Part shown: in pieces, positions 33,965-41,007 of the stretch
Layout: every line of letters starts with the position of its first letter
Numbering within the stretch: the first letter of the stretch is position 1
Source: Kitasatospora sp. NBC_00315
Lineage (GTDB): Bacteria > Actinomycetota > Actinomycetes > Streptomycetales > Streptomycetaceae
Assembly: GCF_041435095.1 (NCBI RefSeq)
Contig: NZ_CP108025.1
Coordinates: 124,001 to 188,000 of the forward strand
Direction of reading: 5' to 3'
DNA: 64,000 nucleotides
Translations under genes and position numbers: made by a program
Notes under the pieces: generated by a model
What the model was told of the DNA's origin: nothing
The model's database searches: none
The model's input: only the letters and a program-made list of their open reading frames with translations

Positions 33965-34000
33965 TAGGGGGCTGCGGCCACGGGCCGGGGCGGCTAACGT
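33965..34000 (+). promoter_or_regulatory. Promoter of standalone ACP gene with TAGGGG site
   Basis: TAGGGG (33965-33970), a 24-base spacer, then TAACGT (33995-34000) as a TANNNT -10 box, 44 bases before the ACP start codon. Element and spacing match the decarboxylase and VinN-like promoters. The spacer is the divergent region shared with the VinM-like gene, but no TAGGGG faces that direction. Confidence 0.6.
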
Positions 34001-34044
34001 CCGGACGAACGTCACACGCCCCTTTTCACGAACCCGGAGCAGCC

Positions 34045-34293
34045 ATGTGGGATGACTTCGAGACGACGGTCCGGCCGTTTCTGCCCTATCTGCCCGACGA
34101 CGAGCCGCTGGAGGCCGACGCCGAGCTGCGCGACCTCGGGCTGGACTCGCTGGCCACGGTGGAGCTGCTCGCGGTGTTGGAGGACCGGTTCCAGGTCCGG
34201 TTCCGCGACGACGCCCTGAGCCTGGAGAACTTCCGCACGCCGGCCGTGCTCCGGGAGACGCTGTCCTCGGTGCTGGAGCGGTCCGCGTCCTGA
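34045..34293 (+). CDS. Standalone acyl carrier protein for the starter unit, VinL-like
   Basis: An 82-residue discrete carrier protein. GLDSLATVELL carries the serine (~residue 37) that receives the phosphopantetheine arm, and the helical, acidic context is normal for an ACP. The ATG at 34045 is chosen because GGAG (34035-34038) precedes it and the protein then has the standard ACP length. An upstream start would add a proline/arginine-rich, non-ACP leader. It is the only plus-strand gene among the starter genes, divergent from the VinM-like ligase and convergent with the VinK-like gene, from which a 13-bp hairpin separates it. It is the expected platform on which methylaspartate is loaded, decarboxylated and amino-capped before transfer to PKS-A. 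Confidence 0.9.
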   Translation: MWDDFETTVRPFLPYLPDDEPLEADAELRDLGLDSLATVELLAVLEDRFQVRFRDDALSLENFRTPAVLRETLSSVLERSAS

Positions 34294-34303
34294 ACCGGCG
34301 GCC

Positions 34304-34336
34304 GAGCCCCGCCCCCGAGGCCGGGGGGCGGGGCTC
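34304..34336. terminator. Bidirectional terminator between ACP and VinK-like genes
   Basis: A perfect 13-bp G/C-rich stem (34304-34316 with 34324-34336) and a 7-base loop lie between the convergent ACP stop (34293) and the VinK-like stop. The right arm overlaps the VinK-like stop codon by two bases. It is placed to end transcription from both sides. Confidence 0.8.
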
Positions 34337-35279
34337 AGCCCTTGCGGCGGGGCAGCAGGGCCAGTCGCGGGTCGACGGGCAGCACCTCGAAGGCGTTCCT
34401 GGTGGCCGGGACCCGGCCGAACAGGCTGTCCGGTCCGAACACGCCGACCTTTCCGATGCCCAGCTCGCGCAACGCGTCCACGGTCTGCGGCCAGCGCACC
34501 GCCCGCACGATGCCGTCCAGCAGCATGGTTCGGATGCCGGCGCCGCTGCGCAGCACCGTCCCGTCGTGGTCGTCCACGACGGGGAACGCGGGGTCGGCGA
34601 ACTCCAGCCGGCCGAGGACCCGTTCCTCGGCGAGGTCGCGCAGGCCGACGAAGGCCGTGGAGTGCATGGGCGGCCGCATGCTGTACAGCGACAGGCCGCC
34701 GAAGCCGCGGATCTTCTTCTCCAGCCATTCGAGGTTGCGCTCGCGCAGCGAGAGCATGTGGAGATCCCGGTCGACGTGGCAGGAGACCTCGCTCCACTCT
34801 CCGAGCACATCCAACTCATCCTGGATTTCGGCGAGTTGCTCACCATCGACGCGGACGAAGGAATGCGTGACCACGTCGTGGCACTCGGTGGCGAAGAACT
34901 CGTCCATGCAGTGCGAGAGTTCCGCGGTCATCCAGACCGCGTCCTCGAAGGGCAGCGAGCCGCAGAACACGGCCAGCGGCTTTCCGCCGAAGCTGGGTCC
35001 CACGCCGGCGGTCACCTCGAGGCCGAGTTCGGCGACGGCCCATTCGGCGAGCGCCACACAGGTGAGCATGAACGCCACCTGGGCGTCCTCGCTGTAGTCG
35101 TCCTCGGCGCTCTCCAGGCCGTCCAGCACGGAGTGGCCGAGCCGGCGATCCGCCTCGGACAGTCGGCGGCGCGCCACCGGGTTGACGATCAGGAACCTGG
35201 CGAGGTCGGCGTACTTGACCGGGTTCATGCCGGGGAACAGCGCGGCGGTGCCGGTGTACTGGGTGTCCATGCGGGTCAT
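34335..35279 (-). CDS. Discrete acyltransferase, VinK-like (starter transfer to PKS)
   Basis: A 314-residue discrete acyltransferase of the FabD/PKS-AT fold. It opens with TAALFPGMNP, equivalent to the FPGQG motif. The nucleophile is in GPSFGG, in place of the usual GHSxG, near residue 102, and the HSFVRVDGE region precedes later core strands. The GPSFGG elbow and the lack of a malonyl-type HAFH motif set it apart from the cis-AT domains in this cluster. In vicenistatin, VinK moves the dipeptidyl (amino-capped) starter from the free ACP to the first PKS ACP, and the N-terminal loading ACP of PKS-A is the obvious acceptor here. The ATG at 35277-35279 overlaps the stop of the VinJ-like gene (ATGA). 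It is last in the operon running down from 42335. Confidence 0.82.
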   Translation of the reverse strand: MTRMDTQYTGTAALFPGMNPVKYADLARFLIVNPVARRRLSEADRRLGHSVLDGLESAEDDYSEDAQVAFMLTCVALAEWAVAELGLEVTAGVGPSFGGKPLAVFCGSLPFEDAVWMTAELSHCMDEFFATECHDVVTHSFVRVDGEQLAEIQDELDVLGEWSEVSCHVDRDLHMLSLRERNLEWLEKKIRGFGGLSLYSMRPPMHSTAFVGLRDLAEERVLGRLEFADPAFPVVDDHDGTVLRSGAGIRTMLLDGIVRAVRWPQTVDALRELGIGKVGVFGPDSLFGRVPATRNAFEVLPVDPRLALLPRRKG

Positions 35280-36190
35280 CCCTTCTCGACCGCGAGCAGG
35301 AACTCGGCGAGCACGCGGAAGAACCTCGCCGGTTCCTCCAGGTGGGGCAGGTGGCTCGACTCCTCGAGGATCACCTGGCGGGCGCCCGGGATGAGCTCGT
35401 GGAACGGCCGCACCACCTCCTCGGTCGCCTCGTCGTGCCGGCCGGACAGCACCAGCGTCGGCACGTCGATCTGCGGCAGCAGGTGCTCGACCGTCACGTC
35501 CCGCAGCGAGCCGACGACGTGGAACTCGCTGGGGCCGTTCATCGCGTGGTAAACGGTCGGGTCGTTGACGATCTCCATGAACGAGGCGTCGTAGTCCCGC
35601 GGCCACGGGTCGAGCCGGCACACGTGCTTGCGGTAGAACACCCGCATGGCGTCGGTGTACTCGGACGTGCCGGTGGTCCCGGCCGCCTCGTGGGCCCGCA
35701 GCACGGCGTCGACCTCGGCGGGCAGCGCGGCCCGCAGCACCTCCATCTCGGAGCGCCAGGTGACGTACGAGGCGGGGGCGTTGGCGAGGATCAGTCCGCG
35801 CAGGCCGGCGGGCTGCCGGGAGGCGTGCCAGGCGGCGAGCAGGCCGCCCCAGGACTGCCCGTACAGCAGGTAGTTCCCGGCGATGCCGAGGCCGGTCAGC
35901 AGGTTGTCGAGCTCGTCGAGGAACAGCTCCGGCGTCCAGAACTCGGCGGGCGCGTCCGGCAGGTGGGTGGAGCCGCCGTTGCCGAGCTGGTCGTAGTGCA
36001 CGACCGGCCAGCCGCCGACCGCCATCGAGCCGAGGTTGCCCAGGTAGTCGTGGGTGCTGCCGGGACCGCCGTGCACCACCACGAGCGCCGGGCGGCCGGC
36101 ACCGGGCGTGCCGGAGATCCGGTACCAGGTCTCGTGCTCACCGAACGGCAGCCGCCCCTTGACCACGGGGATCTGCTGGAGAGTGGTCAT
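35276..36190 (-). CDS. Proline iminopeptidase-type alpha/beta hydrolase, VinJ-like
   Basis: A 304-residue alpha/beta hydrolase of the proline iminopeptidase group. HGGPGSTHDYL forms the oxyanion hole, GQSWGG near residue 109 holds the nucleophile, SGRHDEAT the acid and ESSHLPH the histidine. A helical cap lies between residues ~140 and 220. In macrolactam pathways the matching enzyme (VinJ) cuts the protecting amino acid off the N-terminus of the finished, still tethered polyketide, freeing the amine for ring closure. Its position directly before the VinK-like gene, with ATGA overlaps on both sides, fits that role. It could also be an unrelated peptidase, but the full set of partner genes argues against this. 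Confidence 0.82.
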   Translation of the reverse strand: MTTLQQIPVVKGRLPFGEHETWYRISGTPGAGRPALVVVHGGPGSTHDYLGNLGSMAVGGWPVVHYDQLGNGGSTHLPDAPAEFWTPELFLDELDNLLTGLGIAGNYLLYGQSWGGLLAAWHASRQPAGLRGLILANAPASYVTWRSEMEVLRAALPAEVDAVLRAHEAAGTTGTSEYTDAMRVFYRKHVCRLDPWPRDYDASFMEIVNDPTVYHAMNGPSEFHVVGSLRDVTVEHLLPQIDVPTLVLSGRHDEATEEVVRPFHELIPGARQVILEESSHLPHLEEPARFFRVLAEFLLAVEKG

Positions 36191-36993
36191 TTCGCCCGCT
36201 CCGCAACGGAGTTCGGCAGCGACTTGAGCCGGGCGCCGATGTCCGGCACCAGGTCCGCCTCGTGGCGTTCCAGGTAGAAGTGGCCGCCGGGGAAGAGGCG
36301 GTGCTCGAAGGCCGCGCTGGTCGCCGCCGACCAGGACAGCAGTTCCTCGATCGGCACCTCCGGGTCGGAGGTCCCGCCGTAGGCCGTCACCGGGACGGGC
36401 AGCACCCGCACCGGGTCGGGCCGGTAGTCGGCGACGAGCTTGAAGTCGGCCCGCAGCGCGGGCAGCAAAAGGTCGCGCAGGTCGGGGTCGGCGAAGACCT
36501 CCGGCCGGCTCTGGCCGAGCTTCACGACCTCCGCGATCAGCTCCTCGTCGGTCGTGGGGTTGATCGGGGACGCTTCGACGAGCGCCCGCGGCGACTGCCG
36601 GGCCGAGATGAACACCTGGCAGACGTCGGCTCCGGGTACCTCGTTCAGCCGCAGCGCGACCTCGTGCGCCACCGACGCGCCCATGCTGTGCCCGAACAGC
36701 GCCAGCGGCCGGTCGGTCAGCGGCAGCAGCGCCGCGACCAGCGGGGCAACCAGCTGGTCCATCCGCTCCACGACGCGCTCCCGCAGCCGGCTCTCGCGGC
36801 CCGGGTAGCAGGCGGCCAGTACGTCGATGTCGGCCGGCAGCCGCAGCGGCCAGGTGCGGAAGGCGCTGGCCGCTCCCCCGGCGTGCGGGAAGCAGACCAG
36901 CCGCAGCCGCGGGTTGCGTACCTGCCGGTAGGGGCGCAGCCAGGTCTCGTCGACCCTTCCGGTGGCCCGCGGGCCGGTCATGACGCCGTTCAC
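36187..36993 (-). CDS. Type II thioesterase (second of two)
   Basis: A 268-residue editing thioesterase, a free enzyme that clears stalled or wrong acyl groups from carrier proteins. CFPHAGGAAS, the CYPGRESR segment, the GHSMGA nucleophile elbow near residue 97 and the late GGHFYLERH histidine are all present. I use the GTG at 36991-36993, which shares bases with the upstream stop (GTGA). ATG 36981 or GTG 37002 are alternatives, and no strong ribosome site separates them. It overlaps the VinJ-like gene downstream. A different type II thioesterase precedes it, so this pathway carries two, perhaps one for the PKS and one for the NRPS. Confidence 0.9.
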   Translation of the reverse strand: MNGVMTGPRATGRVDETWLRPYRQVRNPRLRLVCFPHAGGAASAFRTWPLRLPADIDVLAACYPGRESRLRERVVERMDQLVAPLVAALLPLTDRPLALFGHSMGASVAHEVALRLNEVPGADVCQVFISARQSPRALVEASPINPTTDEELIAEVVKLGQSRPEVFADPDLRDLLLPALRADFKLVADYRPDPVRVLPVPVTAYGGTSDPEVPIEELLSWSAATSAAFEHRLFPGGHFYLERHEADLVPDIGARLKSLPNSVAERAK

Positions 36994-37787
36994 GCCACCC
37001 ACCCCGCGACGGTGGCGGCCCGCAGTTCATCGGTGACGATCCCGACCACCGCCGGCGCCTGCGCCTCCAGGTAGAAGTGGCCGCCGTCGAAGAAGTGGGC
37101 AGCGCCGCCGGCCGTGGTGTGCCCGTGCCAGGCGCGGGCCTCCTCCATCGTCACCCGCAGGTCGTCGGTGGCGGCGAGCACGGCGATCGGCGCGGTGATC
37201 TGCGCGTTCGCCGTCTGGCGGTAGGTCTCGATGGCCTTGTAGTCGTTGCGCATCGCGGGGAGCAGCATCGCCAGCAGTTCCGGTTCGGACAGCACCCGGG
37301 AGTCGGTGCCGCCCATGCTGCGCAGTTCCTCGACGACGCCCTCGTCGCCGCGCAGGTGGACGCCGTCGTCGCGGACCCGGCTCGGGGCGCGGCAGCCGGA
37401 GGCGAACAGCACCGCGGGGCCGGGGCGGCGGCTGTCCTGGAGCCGCAGGGCGACCTCGAACGCTACGATCGCGCCCATGCTGTGGCCGAAGAACGCCGTC
37501 GGCCCGTCGGGCTCGCCGGTGCGTTCCTCCCGCGCGCCGCGTTCGGCGTCGAACTCGGCGGCGATCCGGTCGGCCAGCTCCGTGATGCTCGCGACCAGCG
37601 GCTCGGCAAGTCTGTCCTGGCGCCCCGGGTACTGCACGGCCACCAGGTCGAACTCCGGCGCCATCATCGCCGACATCGGGTGGAAGTACGTGGCCGCGCC
37701 GCCCGCGTGGGGGAAGCAGTACAGGGTGGTGCGGGCGGCGGGTGCCGGGTGGTAGCGCCGGAACCACAGGTCCTGCGATGACGTCAT
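36990..37787 (-). CDS. Type II thioesterase (first of two)
   Basis: A 265-residue free thioesterase of the same family as its downstream neighbour but clearly diverged. It has CFPHAGGAATYF, QYPGRQDR, the GHSMGAIVAFE elbow near residue 105, ASGCRAPSR and the GGHFYLEAQ histidine. The ATG at 37785-37787 overlaps the stop of the malic-enzyme-like gene. It probably hydrolyses mis-primed carrier proteins. The two tandem copies share layout but differ enough to be old paralogues or separately acquired. Confidence 0.91.
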   Translation of the reverse strand: MTSSQDLWFRRYHPAPAARTTLYCFPHAGGAATYFHPMSAMMAPEFDLVAVQYPGRQDRLAEPLVASITELADRIAAEFDAERGAREERTGEPDGPTAFFGHSMGAIVAFEVALRLQDSRRPGPAVLFASGCRAPSRVRDDGVHLRGDEGVVEELRSMGGTDSRVLSEPELLAMLLPAMRNDYKAIETYRQTANAQITAPIAVLAATDDLRVTMEEARAWHGHTTAGGAAHFFDGGHFYLEAQAPAVVGIVTDELRAATVAGWVA

Positions 37788-38839
37788 GTGCGTGCCTTTC
37801 CGGATGGTGCGCGAAATGCCACGACGGCGTCCGCGATCGCGCGCGCCAGCTCGCCCGGGTCGGTCTGCGGGACCGGCGGGGCGTCCGGCCGGTCCGGTAC
37901 GAGCGACACCAGGCAGCCGACGGCGGCGGCGAGGTCGGACGTCGACAGCCGCCACAGCCCGGACTCGCACGCGGCGAGCAGCAGGCCGGGCGTGGCGAGG
38001 TTGTTGCTGAGGTTGTGCTCCAGGGCGTGCAGGTAGGTGGCGCCCAGGGCGTCCGCGTCCTCGAACCGGACCTCGACGTCCGGGTAGGACAGCGGGACGA
38101 TGATCGGCTTCGGATTCATGCCGGCCAGCTCGTCGGCGGCGACCGGTACCCCGGACAGGCCGAGCAGCAGGTCGGCGCCCCGCAGCGCGGCGGCCAGCGG
38201 ACCCTGCCGCCGTTCGGGGTTGGTGAGGTCCGCCAGCTCGGCCTTCTCCGCGGTCATCCCGGGCCGGCCCCGGTACAGCAGACCTCGGGAGTCCACGACC
38301 CGCAGCTCGCCGACGCCGAGGTGGTGCAGCAGCCGTGCCGTGGCCGTACCGGCGGCGCCGGCGCCGGCGACCACGGTGCACAGCCCGTCGGGCGTGCGGC
38401 CGGTGCGGGCCGCGACGGTGTTCACCACGGCCGCGACCATGACCGCCGTACCGTGCTGGTCGTCGTGCAGCACCGGGCAGTCGAGCGTCTCGGCCGCGAA
38501 CCGCTGGATGTCGAAGCAGTGCGGCGCGGCGATGTCGACCAGCAGGACCGCGTCGTAACTGGGCCGCAGCAGCTCCAGCAGGCGGACGACCTCGGCCGGG
38601 CCGGTCGGGACGGCGGTCAGCGGGACGGCGCGCATCCCGGTGGCCCGTTCCAGCACCGCGCACTTGCGTTCCAGGACCGGGCGCACGGCCTCGGCCCCGA
38701 GCGCGCCCCGGCTCAGCACGGACGAGCCGTCGCTGAACACCAGCACGGTGCGGGGCCGGGCCCGGCCGCGGCGGCCGGCGGCCAGGCCCAGCACCTCGCG
38801 CGTGACGTCGGCGAGCGATCCCCCCTCTGCTGCCACCAC
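37784..38839 (-). CDS. Malic-enzyme-like NAD(P)-binding protein lacking key residues
   Basis: A 351-residue protein aligning with the C-terminal two thirds of malic enzymes: SDGSSVLSRGALGAEAVRP, an ERKC lysine at the place of the catalytic Lys, CPVLHDDQHGTAVM, and a dinucleotide fold AGAGAAGTATA. It lacks the N-terminal segment with the catalytic Tyr. The LEDI motif that supplies a metal-binding Glu reads LVDI, although the Asp pair in HDDQHG is kept. It may therefore not be an ordinary pyruvate-forming malic enzyme. The GTG start (38837-38839) overlaps the ligase stop as TAGTG. It lies inside the overlapping operon between an acyl-CoA ligase and two thioesterases, so it should serve this pathway. 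I cannot name its reaction. Confidence 0.7.
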   Translation of the reverse strand: MVAAEGGSLADVTREVLGLAAGRRGRARPRTVLVFSDGSSVLSRGALGAEAVRPVLERKCAVLERATGMRAVPLTAVPTGPAEVVRLLELLRPSYDAVLLVDIAAPHCFDIQRFAAETLDCPVLHDDQHGTAVMVAAVVNTVAARTGRTPDGLCTVVAGAGAAGTATARLLHHLGVGELRVVDSRGLLYRGRPGMTAEKAELADLTNPERRQGPLAAALRGADLLLGLSGVPVAADELAGMNPKPIIVPLSYPDVEVRFEDADALGATYLHALEHNLSNNLATPGLLLAACESGLWRLSTSDLAAAVGCLVSLVPDRPDAPPVPQTDPGELARAIADAVVAFRAPSGKART

Positions 38840-40311
38840 TACTCCGCGAACAGCGGGCGCAGGTCGCTGCGCCGCATCTTTCCGGGGCCGGCCGGGAACT
38901 CGGCCACCACCCGCAGTTTGGACGGGGTCAGGTTCGGCGGTAGCTGGATCCTGAGCTCCCGCAGCAGCCGGGCCTCGTCGCCGGTGCCCCGGGGGCTGAT
39001 CACGGCGACGCAGATCTGCTCGCCCAGGCTCTCGTCCGGCATGCCGCAGACCCGGGCCCGCTCGACGTCCGGGTGTTCCTCGACCAGCGACTCGACCACC
39101 GCGGGGACGATGGTCTCGCCGCCGCGCTTGATCGCCTCGGAGTCGCGGCCGAGCACGGCCACGGCGCCGTCGGCGCGCACCACGCCCAGGTCGCTGGTCT
39201 GGTACCACTCGCCGGGGCCGACCGGGTCGTGGCCGAGGTAGCCGAGCATCACGTTCGGGCCGCGCACCCGGATCCGGCCGGGCTCGCCTGCCGGGGTCGG
39301 GCGGCCGTCCTCGCCGAGGGTCTCGACCTCGACGCCGAGCTGCGGCGGCATCCAGCCGGGCTCGGTGTCGGTGCCGTGCACCTGGGTGCAGACGTGTCCG
39401 GGGACCTCGGTGAGCGCGTACGCCTCGATCACCGGCGCGCCGTACGCCTCCTGCACGGCGGCCTTCTCGGCCGCCGGCAGCGCCTCGGAGGTGGAGCGGA
39501 TCACCCGCGGCCGGAAGCCCTCGAACCACTGGGGCCAGGACCGCTTGGCGCCCAGCAGCGAGCGGTGCAGCGAGGGCGCGGCCGAGTACCAGGTGGCGTC
39601 GGAGCGCAGGCCCTCTTCGAGGAAGTCGAGTTCCTTGGAATCGAGGATGACGAAGCCGCCGCCGCTGAACAGCGGCGCGAGCACGCCGGCGGTGATGCCG
39701 TGCCCGTGGTGCAGCGGCATCATCGACAGGCCGCGGTCAGCGGGCGTCAGGCCGAGCGAGCCGGCGATGTACCGGCCCGCGGAGACCAGGTTGCGGTGCG
39801 CCAGGCGCACCCACTTCGGGTCGCCGGTGGTGCCGGAGGTGCACAGCATCAGGGCCGGGTCCTCGGGCGAGCGCACCGGCAGCGACGAGGCGTCGACGAG
39901 CTTGAGCTCCGCCAGGTCGGTCACGTCGACGAGCACCGGCGCCTCGTCGTCGCACGGCACCGCCGTCACCAGGGCGGCGATCTCGAACGGGCCCTCGGGC
40001 AGCCGGGGGGCGTCGGCGGCCGCGAGCACCGCCACGCCGTAGCAGGCGGCGGCGAGCAGCGCGACGACCGACTGGGCGTCCTGGCCGACCCGGACGGCGA
40101 TCGTCGCGCCGGGCTCCACGCCGGCCGCGTTCAGCGCGGCGCAGACGGCGGCGACGCACTCGTGCAGCCGGCGGGCGTCCAGCGGTTCGACGCACAGGTC
40201 GTCGACCAGCTCGACGGCGGTGCCGGTGGTGCCGGCGCCGAGCGAGCGGACGTAGCCGTCCAGGGTGTCGAAGTCCACCGCGAGGACGGCGGGCGGGGTC
40301 GTCTCCGTCAC
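38839..40311 (-). CDS. Acyl-CoA synthetase of the ANL family, oxalyl/Fat2-like
   Basis: A 490-residue adenylate-forming ligase. The P-loop is CTSGTTGDPKWV near residue 157, followed by MPLHHGHGITAGVLAPLFSGG, which looks like the oxalyl-CoA synthetase/Fat2 type of acyl-CoA ligase more than an NRPS A domain. EAYALTEVPG near 295, TSDLGVVRADG, GRDSEAIKRGGE and the C-terminal lysine in GPGKMRRSDL complete the set. No carrier protein is fused. The GTG start lies 3 bases after the piperazate synthase stop. The vicenistatin pathway has no obvious counterpart. It may activate a carboxylic acid for the NRPS or PKS, or act together with the malic-enzyme-like protein that overlaps it. Confidence 0.78.
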   Translation of the reverse strand: MTETTPPAVLAVDFDTLDGYVRSLGAGTTGTAVELVDDLCVEPLDARRLHECVAAVCAALNAAGVEPGATIAVRVGQDAQSVVALLAAACYGVAVLAAADAPRLPEGPFEIAALVTAVPCDDEAPVLVDVTDLAELKLVDASSLPVRSPEDPALMLCTSGTTGDPKWVRLAHRNLVSAGRYIAGSLGLTPADRGLSMMPLHHGHGITAGVLAPLFSGGGFVILDSKELDFLEEGLRSDATWYSAAPSLHRSLLGAKRSWPQWFEGFRPRVIRSTSEALPAAEKAAVQEAYGAPVIEAYALTEVPGHVCTQVHGTDTEPGWMPPQLGVEVETLGEDGRPTPAGEPGRIRVRGPNVMLGYLGHDPVGPGEWYQTSDLGVVRADGAVAVLGRDSEAIKRGGETIVPAVVESLVEEHPDVERARVCGMPDESLGEQICVAVISPRGTGDEARLLRELRIQLPPNLTPSKLRVVAEFPAGPGKMRRSDLRPLFAE

Positions 40312-40314
40312 GGC

Positions 40315-41007
40315 TCAGACCTCCGGCGCCGTACCGCCGCCCGCGGCGAACTCCACGGCCCACATCGCCTCGGCGACCTCGCGGGCGTACCCGGCGCCGT
40401 CGGCGGCGAGGTGCTCACGGATCTCGCGGCGGGTGTGCTCGGCATGCTCCTGGCTGAGCTTGAACATCGCCTCGACCGAGGTGACGTGCACCCGGAACGC
40501 CCGGACGCCGGGCTGGATCTTCCGGAAGTAGTCGAGCGAGTCGGTCATGTCCCAGCCGGTGCCGGCCACCTTCTCCAGCTCGCTGACGGTGGCGGTGACC
40601 ACGTCGAGGACCGGCTGCCCCTCGGGCAGCGCCTCGATCCGGCCGCGCACGTGGACCGTGATGAAGTTCCAGGTCGGGGCGGCGGGCCGCTTCTCGTACG
40701 CGGTCGGGGAGATGTATGCCTGCGGGCCCTGGAAGACCACCAGGACCTCGCCGTCCGGGTTGGCCTCGATGGCCTCCCAGTGGTCGTTGAACCGGTTGAT
40801 GTGGCCCAGCAGCGAGCCGCCGGCCAGGGTCGGGCCGGCCTCGTCGGAACCCTCGGTGCTCTCGCCGAGCCGCTCGATGATCACCGGCGCGTGGGTGGCG
40901 AACGGCGTCGCCGCCCCGTTGCTGCACACCAGGGCCAGCGGGTGGCAGCGCACCGTCTCCAGGACGTCGCCGGTGCGCTGCGGCGCGTAGATCGGAGGAA
41001 CCAGCAT
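40315..41007 (-). CDS. pipS: Piperazate synthase (KtzT/PipS family, PaiB-like fold)
   Basis: A 230-residue protein of the PaiB/FMN-binding-2 family, often annotated as a negative transcriptional regulator. KtzT of the kutzneride pathway belongs here and is a haem enzyme that closes the N-N bond of N5-hydroxyornithine to give L-piperazic acid. Family landmarks are MLVPPIYAP at the N-terminus, CHPLALVCSNG, FATHAPVI, LLGHINRFNDHW with conserved histidines, VFQGPQAYISP and APTWNFITVHV. It overlaps the stop of the ornithine N5-hydroxylase gene (TGATG), the classic piperazate gene pair, so the enzymatic reading is much stronger than a regulatory one. Confidence 0.9.
   Translation of the reverse strand: MLVPPIYAPQRTGDVLETVRCHPLALVCSNGAATPFATHAPVIIERLGESTEGSDEAGPTLAGGSLLGHINRFNDHWEAIEANPDGEVLVVFQGPQAYISPTAYEKRPAAPTWNFITVHVRGRIEALPEGQPVLDVVTATVSELEKVAGTGWDMTDSLDYFRKIQPGVRAFRVHVTSVEAMFKLSQEHAEHTRREIREHLAADGAGYAREVAEAMWAVEFAAGGGTAPEV

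Noticed and set aside
36929..36934. A further TAGGGG site
   Set aside because: It lies inside the second thioesterase coding sequence with no -10 box at the proper distance, so it is probably chance.
36973..37002. Alternative starts for the second thioesterase (ATG 36981, GTG 37002)
   Set aside because: GTG 36993 gives the GTGA coupling seen elsewhere in this operon. The alternatives remain possible because no ribosome site is decisive.
40315..41007. Annotation as a PaiB-type transcriptional regulator
   Set aside because: Family membership is shared with KtzT/PipS, and the gene overlaps an ornithine N5-hydroxylase inside a biosynthetic operon, so piperazate synthase is the better reading.
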